Source: Marivirga sericea
GTDB taxonomy: Bacteria > Bacteroidota > Bacteroidia > Cytophagales > Cyclobacteriaceae
NCBI RefSeq assembly: GCF_900177665.1
Contig: NZ_FXAW01000006.1
Span: 62,001 to 126,000 of the forward strand
Reading direction: 5' to 3'
DNA length: 64,000 nucleotides
Part shown: one piece after another, positions 18,074-26,564 of the stretch
Layout of the letters: every line of letters begins with the position of its first letter
How positions within the stretch are numbered: position 1 is the first letter of the stretch
Program-made: the position numbers and the translations under genes
The notes under the pieces: generated by a model
Told to the model about the DNA's origin: nothing
What the model saw: only the letters and a program-made list of their open reading frames with translations
Databases searched by the model: none

Positions 18074-18979
18074 TTATTGGTTTTGAAAAATTATCCTTCC
18101 CATCCCAACATCAAGGAGGAACTCCATACTTTCATCGGGATTATCTACATAGGCTTGGTTGCCAAAAATATTATGCCCAATTTTCTGGAAATTTTCAGCC
18201 ATTTTAATATTACACAAAGGAGAGTTATTGATTCTAATAATAACAGGAATTTCTTTTGGCGGGAGCAAAATGTTTAAATTACCAGCCCCAACAGACGCTG
18301 TCACCCTACTATTCATCTTCCAGTCTTGACCACAATCAATGGAGATAGCACCAAAGCCTACTTCAGCAATAATTTCTTTGGCTAAGGCGTAGTTTAAATC
18401 TTTCACCTCTATACTACCAAAATTGACTTTTACAAAAAAAGTATCCATCGCAACGCTATTCATCGATGCATCATTGTAAGATAGTTTGACGTCTGCACTG
18501 GCAGATTTAATTTTCAACCGCTGAACCGCTAGTTTACTTAAATCTACATTTGCTTCACCCATCAAATAGTTCAAATTCAGATCAAAAGTCTGATGCTGTG
18601 ATAAATTAATTTGCCATATATCATGTGGCTGATCAGGAGATGAAAAGAAACTACTAGCAACAGATTCAGTGAAGTTTAATCCCATATGGCTCTTGCAGGT
18701 TAATTCTGCATCAACTTTCTGACTGTTGTGTGTTTTCTCGATCTTGAAAGAACTAGCCGCTACGTCATTTTCACTAGCCCCAAAGATTCGAACGGGTATT
18801 GCGTCATCTACCGCAGTCAAAAATGATTTTCCTGCTTTAGTAGACACTTTCAATTCAATTCTGTCAATGTCCTTGGATTCAGCAAGTTCGAAATGCTTGT
18901 GTAATTGTTGCCCAACAACAGTTGAAGTAATACAAGAAACTGATGCAAAAAATAATAAAATTTGAAAAGCCTTAGCCAT
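18074..18979 (-). CDS. Secreted toast-rack/DUF4097-like putative adhesin
   Basis: The 301-residue protein has a signal peptide (cleavage near VVGQQ). The C-terminal two thirds form a regular beta pattern: LNYLMGEANVDLSKL, LKIKSASADVKLSY, VKVNFGSIEVKDL, AEVGFGAISIDCG, VTASVGAGNLNILLP. Strands alternate with G-A/S-G turns, as in the toast-rack / DUF4097 beta-helix-like domains found in cell-envelope proteins. The biochemical role is unknown. It is a single gene, convergent with the T9SS gene upstream. A degraded paralogue tail is present at 14686-14829. Confidence 0.7.
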   Translation of the reverse strand: MAKAFQILLFFASVSCITSTVVGQQLHKHFELAESKDIDRIELKVSTKAGKSFLTAVDDAIPVRIFGASENDVAASSFKIEKTHNSQKVDAELTCKSHMGLNFTESVASSFFSSPDQPHDIWQINLSQHQTFDLNLNYLMGEANVDLSKLAVQRLKIKSASADVKLSYNDASMNSVAMDTFFVKVNFGSIEVKDLNYALAKEIIAEVGFGAISIDCGQDWKMNSRVTASVGAGNLNILLPPKEIPVIIRINNSPLCNIKMAENFQKIGHNIFGNQAYVDNPDESMEFLLDVGMGRIIFQNQ

Positions 18980-19020
18980 AATGGGAGTATTACGATGGCT
19001 TTAAGCAATAAGTTGTCTAT

Positions 19021-19058
19021 TAAAATAAAAAAACCACTACTTTTTAGAATAGTGGTTT
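19021..19058 (-). terminator. Terminator after dnaJ
   Basis: AAACCACTA (19031-19039) pairs with TAGTGGTTT (19050-19058). On the minus strand the stem is followed by a T-run (the A-tract at 19022-19033), 62 bases past the dnaJ stop. Confidence 0.85.
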
Positions 19059-19119
19059 AGTCAAAAATAGATGTGCAATAATTACAGATTACACTTCAAT
19101 GTATCTCTTTCAAGTGAAC

Positions 19120-20250
19120 TCAATTAAAAAATTCTTTCACTCTATCAAAAAAGCCCTTATCCGCTTTAGTAGGATTTGGCTTAAAGTTATCAGATGTCCT
19201 CATACTTTCTAACATCTCCTTTTCATCGTCAGTGACTTTCTTAGGCGTCCAAACATTCACATGAATTAATTGGTCTCCTCTTCCGTAACCATTTACATCA
19301 CCAACTCCTTTTCCTCTTAATCTTAAGATCTTGCCGGACTGAGTCCCAGTTTCAATCTTAATCTTCACTTTACCATCAATCGTAGGTACTTCTACAGTAG
19401 TTCCTAATACAGCGTCTACGAAGTTTACATATAGATCATAAATGATATTGTTGCCATCACGTTTAAGCACTTCGTGCTCAATTTCTTCAATCAAGATAAT
19501 CAGGTCTCCTGCAGCTCCACCCATAGGAGCCTCGTTACCTTTACTTGACATCGATAGCTGCATACCATCGGTCACTCCCGCTGGAATTTTCACGCTAATT
19601 ACCTCTTCTTTTGACTGAAGACCTGTATTGTCTACATGAGGTGGCTTCTTATCAATGAATTTACCAGATCCTTGGCAAGTAGGGCAAGTACTTGCTGAGA
19701 CCATTTGACCCAACATGGTATTGGTTACTCTTCTAACTTGACCAGAACCTCCACAGGTATCACAAGATTTATAGGTCACACCATCTGCAGAAACCAATCG
19801 ATTAACCTTGATTTTTTTCTCAGCACCGTGTGCAATTTCTTTTAGATCAAGCTTCAATTTTATTCGAAGGTTGGAACCTCTTCTCCCTCGACTTCTACGG
19901 CCTCCACCGCCTCCGCCAAAGAAGCTTTCGAAGCCGCCACCTCCGCCACCTCCGAAGATATCACCAAATTGAGAGAAGATATCATCCATGTTCATACCTC
20001 CTCCACCGAAGCCGCCAGCTCCGCCTTTCATGCCTTCATGACCAAATTGATCATAGCGCTGACGTTTTTGCGGGTCTCGCAAGACTTCATATGCTTCCGC
20101 TGCTTCCTTAAATTTATCCTCCGCTTCAGGATTATCAGGATTCTTATCGGGATGGAATTTGATGGCTACTTTTCGATAAGCCTTCTTTATCTCCGCTTCT
20201 GAAGCTCCTTTGCTAACACCTAATATATCGTAATAATCTCTTTTGGCCAT
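19120..20250 (-). CDS. dnaJ: Molecular chaperone DnaJ (Hsp40) with a half zinc finger
   Basis: This is a 376-residue type I J-protein that stimulates the DnaK ATPase and delivers unfolded clients. The J domain (residues 1-70) contains HPD in [11 protein letters not shown] Gly/Phe-rich linker (about 76-125), the cysteine region and the C-terminal client-binding domains follow. Only two CxxCxGxG motifs are present (CDTCGGSG and CPTCQGSG), where four are usual. They correspond to motifs II and III, so zinc site 2 is kept and site 1 is lost: LVSADG and PPHVDNTG stand where motifs I and IV should be. grpE lies 97 bases upstream and a terminator follows. Confidence 0.93.
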   Translation of the reverse strand: MAKRDYYDILGVSKGASEAEIKKAYRKVAIKFHPDKNPDNPEAEDKFKEAAEAYEVLRDPQKRQRYDQFGHEGMKGGAGGFGGGGMNMDDIFSQFGDIFGGGGGGGFESFFGGGGGGRRSRGRRGSNLRIKLKLDLKEIAHGAEKKIKVNRLVSADGVTYKSCDTCGGSGQVRRVTNTMLGQMVSASTCPTCQGSGKFIDKKPPHVDNTGLQSKEEVISVKIPAGVTDGMQLSMSSKGNEAPMGGAAGDLIILIEEIEHEVLKRDGNNIIYDLYVNFVDAVLGTTVEVPTIDGKVKIKIETGTQSGKILRLRGKGVGDVNGYGRGDQLIHVNVWTPKKVTDDEKEMLESMRTSDNFKPNPTKADKGFFDRVKEFFN

Positions 20251-20347
20251 CTTATCTATAATCTAATAACTAAAAACACAAATGTTTCTCATTTGATATT
20301 GAATATCGAACAGTTATAAAAATCTGTTATCTAGCTGCCTACTGTAT

Positions 20348-20959
20348 TTACTCTCCAATAACTACTTTTGCGAAACGAATTACCTTATCATTCAATAAGT
20401 ATCCCTTTTCTACAACATCCACTACCTTACCTTTCAATTTTTCATCGGGAGCAGGTATTTTAGTAATCGCTTCATGAATTTCAGGATCAAATTCAATTCC
20501 TGCCTCACTATCCATTGCTTTTAATCCTTTACTGATTAAGGTTTTTTCGAACTTATTTTTAATTAACGTAAATCCTTCCATCAAACCTTCGTTCTCAGCT
20601 TGGTCTTCGAATGACTTTTCAGCCCTTTCGAAATCGTCCATTACAGGTAGAAGGTCAGCAATTACTTCCTCAGAAGCTGTTTTTACTAATTCTAATCGTT
20701 CTTTAGCATTTCTTCTTCTGAAATTTTCAAACTCAGAATATAACCTTAAGAATTTATCTTTAGACTCTGCCAGTTCTATCTCTAGCTTCTCGAAATCTGA
20801 CAATTCTTCATCTTTGGCTTCAGCGTCAGCTTCAGCAGCTTTTTCTTCTTCAGATCTTTCGTCCTTGATCTCTTCCTCAGGATTTTGATCTTCTTGTATA
20901 TCTTCAGAGGTCTCTGCCTCTTTATTCAAATCTTTTTCGTCTAATTCTTCTTTAGCCAT
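20348..20959 (-). CDS. grpE: Nucleotide exchange factor GrpE
   Basis: The 203-residue protein has a long, highly acidic N-terminal region (about 1-55, mostly Glu/Asp/Lys) and a long coiled-coil helix (ELAESKDKFLRLYSEFENFR RRNAKERLEL). The compact C-terminal beta domain ends EKGYLLNDKVIRFAKVVIGE, diagnostic of GrpE. It releases ADP from DnaK in the chaperone cycle. It is placed between obg and dnaJ on the same strand; gaps of 82 and 97 bases suggest one transcription unit, possibly with an internal promoter. dnaK itself is not in the window. Confidence 0.95.
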   Translation of the reverse strand: MAKEELDEKDLNKEAETSEDIQEDQNPEEEIKDERSEEEKAAEADAEAKDEELSDFEKLEIELAESKDKFLRLYSEFENFRRRNAKERLELVKTASEEVIADLLPVMDDFERAEKSFEDQAENEGLMEGFTLIKNKFEKTLISKGLKAMDSEAGIEFDPEIHEAITKIPAPDEKLKGKVVDVVEKGYLLNDKVIRFAKVVIGE

Positions 20960-21041
20960 AACTGTATTATGTTATCCTATCTAATTTTCAGCATAGTGGA
21001 ACAAGGAGTTTGCCAAATGCGATGCCACTGACAAGATGACA

Positions 21042-22034
21042 TTACGCATTTAATGTCTTCCAAATCATGTCTTTAAGTTCGTTGATATTGTATTGTGTCA
21101 AAGACGAGATGAAAATATTTGGCAAGTCACTAGGCAATTCTTTTCTTAATTCTTGCATTAACTCCTCATCCATCAAGTCTGACTTTGTTATCGCCAATAA
21201 TCGGTTTTTATCTAGCAATTCAGGATTGTATTCCTTTAGTTCATTAATCAAAATCTCATACTCTTTCTTTACATCTTTACTATCAGCAGGAATCATGAAA
21301 AGCAAAATGGAGTTCCTTTCGATATGTCTCAAGAAACGAGTTCCTAAACCTTTCCCTGCCGCTGCCCCCTCTATAATCCCTGGAATATCAGCCATTACAA
21401 AAGATCTGTGATCACGATAAGGAATTACTCCCAAATTCGGAGTAAGTGTTGTGAAAGCATAGTCAGCAATTTCAGGTTTGGCCGCTGAAACTACAGACAG
21501 TAAAGTGCTTTTTCCAGCATTGGGAAAACCCACTAACCCTACATCTGCTAGCAGTTTAAGCTCTAAAATGATCCATTCTTCTCGGCCATCTTCTCCTGGT
21601 TGAGCATAGCGAGGAGTTTGATTGGTAGCAGTTTTAAAATTAGCATTACCTAATCCTCCTCTTCCTCCTTCAGTTAAAATTTGCTCTTCTCCTTCTTCAG
21701 TTATTTCAAATCTGATTTTTCCGGTTTCAGCATCTTTAGCAACAGTGCCCAAAGGCACTTCTAGAATAATATCTTTACCATCTGCCCCAGAACTTCTCGC
21801 CCCTCCACCATTGTCTCCACCATCAGCAATTACATGCTTTTTGTATTTCAAGTGCAACAGTGTCCACAACTGAGCACTTCCTTTTAAAATGATATTTCCA
21901 CCACGACCCCCGTTTCCGCCATCTGGGCCACCTTTTGGCACATGCTTTTCTCTACGCATAGAAACAGCACCTGCTCCTCCTTTTCCAGAACGAGAGCAGA
22001 ATTTGACATAATCAATAAAATTGGGATTGGCCAT
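21042..22034 (-). CDS. obg: Obg-family GTPase (CgtA)
   Basis: This 330-residue protein binds the large ribosomal subunit and acts in its late assembly and in stress control. The glycine-rich Obg fold is at residues 1-158 ([17 protein letters not shown]). The G domain follows, with G1 [11 protein letters not shown]2/G3 FTTLTPNLG and [11 protein letters not shown]4 ITKSD and G5 ISSL. There is no C-terminal OCT or TGS extension, which is normal for the short Bacteroidota form. A promoter with TAAATTTG lies about 20 bases upstream, and grpE-dnaJ follow. Confidence 0.95.
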   Translation of the reverse strand: MANPNFIDYVKFCSRSGKGGAGAVSMRREKHVPKGGPDGGNGGRGGNIILKGSAQLWTLLHLKYKKHVIADGGDNGGGARSSGADGKDIILEVPLGTVAKDAETGKIRFEITEEGEEQILTEGGRGGLGNANFKTATNQTPRYAQPGEDGREEWIILELKLLADVGLVGFPNAGKSTLLSVVSAAKPEIADYAFTTLTPNLGVIPYRDHRSFVMADIPGIIEGAAAGKGLGTRFLRHIERNSILLFMIPADSKDVKKEYEILINELKEYNPELLDKNRLLAITKSDLMDEELMQELRKELPSDLPNIFISSLTQYNINELKDMIWKTLNA

Positions 22035-22053
22035 GGGACTAAACTTTAGGGCG

Positions 22054-22084
22054 CAAATTTAGTCTAAATAAAGCAGGAAATAAA
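22054..22084 (-). promoter_or_regulatory. Bacteroidota-type promoter of obg
   Basis: On the minus strand TTTA, 19 bases, then TAAATTTG (complement at 22054-22061) fits TTTG-N19-TAnnTTTG with one mismatch in the -33 box. The obg start codon is 19 bases downstream. Confidence 0.65.
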
Positions 22085-22388
22085 AAAACCTACCTATTTA
22101 GGACCAGACAATATGAAAAACTTAATTTGCCAAATACAAATGGCAATGTTTAGCCTTGCAATTTAGCTTTTCAGTCTACTATCATTTGTATGGTGATTTC
22201 TCGTCTTAATTCTTACTAGTATTCCTAGAAGAATTAGATGTGTTTTTAGAGCAAGAGTGGTGCTTTTAACTACAATGTGTTCCTGCGTAAAGTAATAAGT
22301 AGTTTAGTGTATCTGATAAGTTGGTATAAGTTATTATTAAAGAGGATTGGATTAAATAAAACTCTTTAGCAAAACTGCGTGATAAAAA
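22085..22388. other. Intergenic region, nothing recognised
   Basis: About 300 bases between the obg promoter and the TPM-domain gene end. I see no ORF with coding character, no clear hairpin with a T-run and no repeat shared with the rest of the window. Confidence 0.5.
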
Positions 22389-22826
22389 TCAATTTTTTCC
22401 AAAGGAAATCTCATCAGGCAACTCATTCTCATCATCCCTTTTATAAGGAAAGTGCGTTGCTAATTGATCTCCCGCCATCTTGATACCTTCGCTTAGACCT
22501 GCTGTTATATTATCCTTTTTGAAATGAGCTAACATGTGTTCCTTAATGTCATCCCAAAAATTTTCCGGAACCTTACTGTTGATACCAGCATCTCCTAGAA
22601 TAGCAAATTTATGATCTTTAATAGCCATATAAAACAAAACGCCATTACGCAGTTTGGTTTTGTGCATTTTTAAGGTCTTGAAAATATGAGCAGCATGATC
22701 TAGCACGTCTTCTTTGCAATGATTCTCTAAATGCACCTGGATTTCACCAGATGTATTGAGCTCTGCTGCTTTAATAGCATTCGTTATTGTCTTTTTCTCT
22801 TCCTCGGTAAATGCTTCTTTTGCCAT
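22389..22826 (-). CDS. TPM-domain protein (YgcG-like), cytosolic form
   Basis: The 145-residue TPM domain has AAELNTSGEIQVHLE at its start, VLFYMAIKDHKFAILGDAGI in the middle and GLSEGIKMAGDQLATHFP at the end. Family members are linked to phosphatase or repair functions (photosystem II repair in plants), but the bacterial role is not established. There is no signal peptide or membrane segment, unlike many YgcG proteins. The gene order TPM protein, FKBP isomerase, LemA places it in the frequent LemA-TPM neighbourhood, here with an isomerase gene inserted between. Confidence 0.8.
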   Translation of the reverse strand: MAKEAFTEEEKKTITNAIKAAELNTSGEIQVHLENHCKEDVLDHAAHIFKTLKMHKTKLRNGVLFYMAIKDHKFAILGDAGINSKVPENFWDDIKEHMLAHFKKDNITAGLSEGIKMAGDQLATHFPYKRDDENELPDEISFGKN

Positions 22827-22892
22827 AATGTAAAAATAGTAAATCTTGAGAGGAATACGATTAAGAAAGGCAATAGTTCTTTATCTTGGAAG

Positions 22893-23399
22893 TTATTGAA
22901 ACCTAATGCCGTCTGGTTCTATGTGATGTTGCCTTTCTATTTCCTCAAAAGAGGCTTTCCTTACAGAAATTATATTCCCTTTAAAAAATAAATCCTGTCC
23001 CGCTAGTGGATGATTGAAATCGACCTTGATGTCTTTTCGACTTTTATCAATGATTTGCCCACTTTGCGACTCCTCGCTATTTTCATAGCGTATAAATGAT
23101 CCGATTTCTAGGGTCTCTTTAGTGTATCCTTCTTTTTCTGTAAACTCCTGAATCGGTATAGTTTTTATAAGGCTTTCATCTTTCTTACCATAAGCAAAAT
23201 CTGCAGGAAGTCTGAAGGCAAAAGTTTCATTGTGATTTCGCCCCTTTAATTGTTCTTCAAAGTAAGGAAGCATTTTACCTGTGCCCACAAGAAACCTTAA
23301 GGGGTAGGATTGACCGGAAAAGTCTACCAATTCTCCTTCTTCATCCTTCTTTCTTACATGATAGGATAAAGTCACGACTGTGTTATCTTGAATTTCCAT
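22893..23399 (-). CDS. SlyD-like FKBP-type peptidyl-prolyl isomerase
   Basis: The 168-residue cytosolic protein starts with the SlyD pattern: NTVVTLSYHVRKKDEEGELV, then PLRFLVGTGKMLPYFEEQL and an FAYGKKDESL segment. An insert-in-flap domain (about 75-125) and the closing strand VDFNHPLAGQDLFFKGNI follow, the signature of SlyD-type FKBPs. It catalyses cis/trans proline isomerisation and acts as a chaperone. The histidine/cysteine-rich metal-binding tail of E. coli SlyD is absent apart from QHHI. Confidence 0.9.
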   Translation of the reverse strand: MEIQDNTVVTLSYHVRKKDEEGELVDFSGQSYPLRFLVGTGKMLPYFEEQLKGRNHNETFAFRLPADFAYGKKDESLIKTIPIQEFTEKEGYTKETLEIGSFIRYENSEESQSGQIIDKSRKDIKVDFNHPLAGQDLFFKGNIISVRKASFEEIERQHHIEPDGIRFQ

Positions 23400-23516
23400 A
23401 TCTTATTAACTTTTGAAGCAGGCGGGATGTTTAGCAAGTTTAAATTCTGATTTTATTCAAAGTAGATAAAGACAGGTTGAAATACTGCGATTACTTTTGA
23501 TCAGCATACAAATAAA

Positions 23517-23545
23517 AAGGCTTCTGAAGATGATCCAGAAGCCTT
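23517..23545 (-). terminator. Terminator after lemA
   Basis: AAGGCTTCTG (23517-23526) and CAGAAGCCTT (23536-23545) form a perfect 10-base stem with a nine-base loop. A T-run follows on the minus strand (A-tract at 23513-23518). It lies 24 bases after the lemA stop. Confidence 0.9.
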
Positions 23546-23568
23546 AGTTAAATCAACAATTTCGTTTT

Positions 23569-24165
23569 TTAATCGAAACTCACTTCCGGAGCATCTTCAG
23601 CACCTTGATCAGCTTCAAAATAGCCTTTCTTTTCAAAGCCGTACATTCCTGCTAACATAGTCTGCGGGAACTTTCTGATATAAGTATTATACTCTTGAGT
23701 AACCTCATTAAATCTTCTTCTTTCTACTGCGATGCGATTTTCTGTACCTTCTAGTTGGTCTTGTAATTTAATGAAATTCTGATTGGCTTTCAGGTCAGGA
23801 TATCTTTCTACAACCACCATTAATCTAGATAGCGCAGAACTCAACCCTTGTTGCGCTTGCTGAAACTGCTGGATTTTCTCAGGGCTTAAATCGTCAGTAT
23901 TTACATTTATACCCGTTGCCTTCGAACGCGCTTCTATCACACCTTGTAAGGTTTCTTGTTCGAAATCAGCATACCCCTTGACAGTATTCACCAAGTTTGG
24001 AATCAAATCTGCTCTTCTTTGATAAACATTTTCTACTTGCGACCAAGCACCTGTCACCTGCTCTTCTTTTGTGACCATTTTATTGTAGGAACCTGCAAAA
24101 ACTCGATACAGTATAAAAACTATAACGACTATTACACCTAGGGTAATTAAAAGTCCTTTTTTCAT
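23569..24165 (-). CDS. lemA: LemA family membrane protein
   Basis: The start at 24165 (MKKGLLITLGVIVVIVFILY) was chosen over an in-frame Met 45 codons upstream, because family members begin with this single transmembrane helix and the upstream residues lack coding character. The 198-residue protein continues with the conserved YNKMVTKEEQVTGAWSQVEN, NVYQRRADLIPNLVNTVKGY and a helical bundle. LemA proteins are envelope-anchored and of unclear function, often found with TPM-domain partners as here. A TACCTTCG promoter is present upstream. Confidence 0.93.
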   Translation of the reverse strand: MKKGLLITLGVIVVIVFILYRVFAGSYNKMVTKEEQVTGAWSQVENVYQRRADLIPNLVNTVKGYADFEQETLQGVIEARSKATGINVNTDDLSPEKIQQFQQAQQGLSSALSRLMVVVERYPDLKANQNFIKLQDQLEGTENRIAVERRRFNEVTQEYNTYIRKFPQTMLAGMYGFEKKGYFEADQGAEDAPEVSFD

Positions 24166-24214
24166 ATTAGTTAAGTTAGATATTATTTTAGTTAGTTCAT
24201 TAAAATATTGATTA

Positions 24215-24245
24215 CGAAGGTAGCAGAGAAATGTTGATTTCGAAA
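24215..24245 (-). promoter_or_regulatory. Bacteroidota-type promoter of lemA
   Basis: On the minus strand TTTC, 19 bases, then TACCTTCG (complement at 24215-24222) is a one-mismatch version of both boxes of TTTG-N19-TAnnTTTG. It supports the lemA start at 24165, because the alternative start at 24300 lies upstream of this promoter. Confidence 0.55.
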
Positions 24246-24262
24246 TTGATTTGATATTAATG

Positions 24263-24293
24263 CTGGTAAATGATTTTTGAAGCCCTATTTTTG
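24263..24293 (+). promoter_or_regulatory. Promoter of the serine hydrolase gene
   Basis: TATTTTTG (24286-24293) matches TAnnTTTG, with CTGG 19 bases upstream as a weak -33 box. The start codon follows 28 bases downstream. It is divergent from the lemA promoter. Confidence 0.5.
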
Positions 24294-24321
24294 CATCCAT
24301 TACATAAATTCATAGAATACC

Positions 24322-25452
24322 ATGTTGAAAAAAATTGGAGGCTATACGATTCTAGTAGTGATATTTTTAGGAATAATCTACTTTTTCTTACCTAATTATG
24401 CCCAAAAGGCATTTCTTCATTTAACGGCCGACATTGATGACTATAAGATCTTTGAGAACAGAACTATTGCAGCTAGCAATCCTAAAGAATGGAAATTGTC
24501 CCCTCAATATAATCAATATGAGATGGGCCAGACTTATCAAGATGAGCTAGATTCTTATGAAACCACTGCTTTTTTGATCGTAAAGGATACCGCACTTTAT
24601 TACCAACAGTATTTTTTAGGATATGATCAAAATGAAATATCTAATTCCTTTTCGGCTGCTAAAAGTATTGTAAGCTTGCTGGTAGGAATAGCTATTGAAG
24701 AGGGTAAAATAGAAAGCGTATTTCAGCCAGTGTCAGATTTCCTTGACTCTTTTCAAGAGGGTGAAAAATCTAAAATAGTAATTAAAGACCTATTGACTAT
24801 GAGTTCAGGAATTGAATGGGATGAAGCTTACATTAGTCCTTTTTCCAAAACTACAGACGCGTATTACGGAGATGATCTAAAGAAAATAGTAAATGATTTA
24901 GAAGTTTCAGATGCACCAGCAAAGGAATTTGCCTACAAAAGCATCAATACCCAAATTTTAGCAGAAATACTGGAATCAGCTACGGGTCAATCCATTAGCG
25001 ACTACGCAGCCAACCGCTTTTGGCGTAAGATTGGAGCGGAATATGATGCTTTGTGGAGTTTAGACAAAGTTGGAGGCATGGAAAAAGCATTTTGCTGCTT
25101 CAATAGTACTGCTAGAGATTTCGCAAGGATTGGACAGCTGGTTTTGAATAACGGTAGCTGGAATGATGAGCAAGTGGTGCCTGCTGACTACATTGAAATG
25201 GCAACAAAACCCGCTCAACTTACAGGTTCAGAAAAAAGCATTCCACATTATGGATATCAATGGTGGATATTGAATTATAAAGGCAAGCAAATTCCATATG
25301 CTAGAGGAATATTGGGCCAGTATATATTTGTGCTTAGAGATGAAAATGCGGTGGTGGTGAGATTAGGAAAAAGCAGAAGTAAGCTTTACACCGATGAACA
25401 TCCAAACGATGTTTATGTATATGTAGAGGCCGCTTATGAACTTTTAAAATAG
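24322..25452 (+). CDS. Class C beta-lactamase-fold serine hydrolase
   Basis: The 376-residue protein has an N-terminal membrane anchor or signal (residues 5-25). The catalytic SxxK is SAAK in NSFSAAKSIVSLLVG (about residue 112). The second motif is the Y-x-x-x-N of FAYKSINTQILAEIL, and HYGYQWW takes the place of the KTG-like third motif. It resembles the 6-aminohexanoate-dimer hydrolase / esterase branch of family S12 rather than true AmpC enzymes. The substrate is unknown. A small membrane protein gene follows after eight bases. Confidence 0.85.
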   Translation: MLKKIGGYTILVVIFLGIIYFFLPNYAQKAFLHLTADIDDYKIFENRTIAASNPKEWKLSPQYNQYEMGQTYQDELDSYETTAFLIVKDTALYYQQYFLGYDQNEISNSFSAAKSIVSLLVGIAIEEGKIESVFQPVSDFLDSFQEGEKSKIVIKDLLTMSSGIEWDEAYISPFSKTTDAYYGDDLKKIVNDLEVSDAPAKEFAYKSINTQILAEILESATGQSISDYAANRFWRKIGAEYDALWSLDKVGGMEKAFCCFNSTARDFARIGQLVLNNGSWNDEQVVPADYIEMATKPAQLTGSEKSIPHYGYQWWILNYKGKQIPYARGILGQYIFVLRDENAVVVRLGKSRSKLYTDEHPNDVYVYVEAAYELLK

Positions 25453-25460
25453 ACGATAAG

Positions 25461-25646
25461 ATGGAATTAACAAAAATATTAAGAATCCTATACTGGATTT
25501 TAGTGGTGATTATGATCATGGTATTCTATTACAGCCTTCGGTACGCTGAAGATCAAGCGATGGAATATACCTTGGTGGCCTTGGCTTTTTGGACCGGTGC
25601 TTTTGTTTTAAACCGATATATAAGAAAGTTGAAGTCGAAGGAGTAG
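25461..25646 (+). CDS. Small two-helix membrane protein (61 aa)
   Basis: MELTKILRILYWILVVIMIM and VALAFWTGAFVLNRYI are two hydrophobic helices, separated by a short polar loop (SLRYAEDQAMEY), with a basic C-terminus. It starts eight bases after the serine hydrolase stop, so it is probably in the same operon. I recognise no family. Confidence 0.6.
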   Translation: MELTKILRILYWILVVIMIMVFYYSLRYAEDQAMEYTLVALAFWTGAFVLNRYIRKLKSKE

Positions 25647-25664
25647 TGGCTTGCCTTCAACTCA

Positions 25665-25771
25665 GCGTCATTCCGAACCTGCCTGTCTGCAGACACTAGA
25701 GTCGCGACTGGAGTAATCTAAAGCTTTCTTTTTGCAGTCTGTAGAGGGCTTCACTGCGTTCGCAATGACGC
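25665..25771. repeat. Palindromic dispersed repeat (GCGTCATT ... AATGACGC)
   Basis: The 107-base element starts GCGTCATTCCGAACCTGCC and ends GTTCGCAATGACGC, so the tips are inverted repeats. Internal bits such as GGAGTAATCTAAAGC are typical of dispersed elements seen in many bacterial genomes with the theme CGTCATTGCGA...AGCAATCT. It lies between the small membrane protein gene and upxY. Confidence 0.7.
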
Positions 25772-25859
25772 AGGGGAAACACCTAACTTTCCATATTAAC
25801 CCGAGAACTTGTCAACTTGTACACCTGCTAACTCAATTCATCGAAATCAATCAAAATCC

Positions 25860-25890
25860 TTTTTATAAATAGCGAGAAGCACTAATTTTG
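25860..25890 (+). promoter_or_regulatory. Promoter of upxY and the polysaccharide locus
   Basis: TTTT (25860-25863), 19 bases, then TAATTTTG (25883-25890) matches the Bacteroidota promoter. The upxY start codon lies 18 bases downstream. Confidence 0.65.
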
Positions 25891-25908
25891 GATATTATAT
25901 AACAATTT

Positions 25909-26397
25909 ATGGAACATTGGTTTGCCATTTACACAAAATCCAGAATGGAAAAAAAAGTTGCGGATAGGCTTGCCGAGCAGCATATAGAAGTCTATTGCCC
26001 AACGCAAACGGTACTAAGGCAGTGGTCTGACCGAAAAAAGAAAGTGACAGTAGCCGTTTTCCCTTCTTACGTTTTTGTTAGGTTTAAAGGTGAAGAAGAG
26101 CGACTCAGCATTTTGCAAACTCCTGGAACAGTAAACTTCGTACGTCATTTAGGAGCAGATGCTAAAATACGCCCCAGCGAAATTGAAGCCATACAAGCTT
26201 TATTAGGGGAATATGAGGAAGTAAGTGTAGAAGCTATAGAAAAAGGAGATAAAGTGCAAATACAGCACGGGGGTATGAAAGGTCAAGAAGGTAAAGTAAT
26301 TAAAACGCAAAAAGACAAAGTAATTCTATATATTGAAAGCCTTGGATTAAGCTTAAAAGCAGAAATAAGCCAGGCTAAGGTGAAAAAGCTGGGTTAA
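25909..26397 (+). CDS. upxY: UpxY-family transcription antiterminator (NusG paralogue)
   Basis: The 162-residue protein has a NusG N-terminal domain (residues 1-100: HWFAIYTKSRMEKKVADRL, FPSYVFVRF, LQTPGTVNFVRHLG) and a KOW domain (about 112-160: GDKVQIQHGGMKGQEGKVIK). UpxY proteins travel with RNA polymerase and prevent early termination in the polysaccharide operon they head. This position, directly before a flippase gene and a run of glycosyltransferases, is the expected one. The 167-base stretch to the next start may hold its recruitment element, though I cannot name it from sequence. Confidence 0.9.
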   Translation: MEHWFAIYTKSRMEKKVADRLAEQHIEVYCPTQTVLRQWSDRKKKVTVAVFPSYVFVRFKGEEERLSILQTPGTVNFVRHLGADAKIRPSEIEAIQALLGEYEEVSVEAIEKGDKVQIQHGGMKGQEGKVIKTQKDKVILYIESLGLSLKAEISQAKVKKLG

Positions 26398-26564
26398 TAT
26401 GAATTTCCTGTGAAAGATGGAATTGAAGTGTAGATGAATAGGGTACAATGAAATTATTAGCTTAAATCTTATAGTCTAAGTTTCTTGATGGGACTGAAAG
26501 GGCGGAGCTTTACTTCGAAATAAAAGTTAAATACAATGATCGAACAACATATTGAAATTGATAA
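26398..26564 (+). other. Leader between upxY and the flippase gene
   Basis: There is no ORF here. By analogy with UpxY- and RfaH-controlled operons this untranslated stretch could contain the pause or loading site for the antiterminator. I see only a weak hairpin candidate near 26495-26520 (GGGCGGAGCTTTACTTCG), so this is inference from position. Confidence 0.3.

Noticed and set aside
19830-20202. Plus-strand ORFs opposite dnaJ
   Set aside because: They are shadows of the Gly-rich coding strand and have no protein-like features.
24166-24300. Upstream start at 24300 for lemA
   Set aside because: The extra 45 residues have no LemA similarity and the predicted promoter lies downstream of that start.
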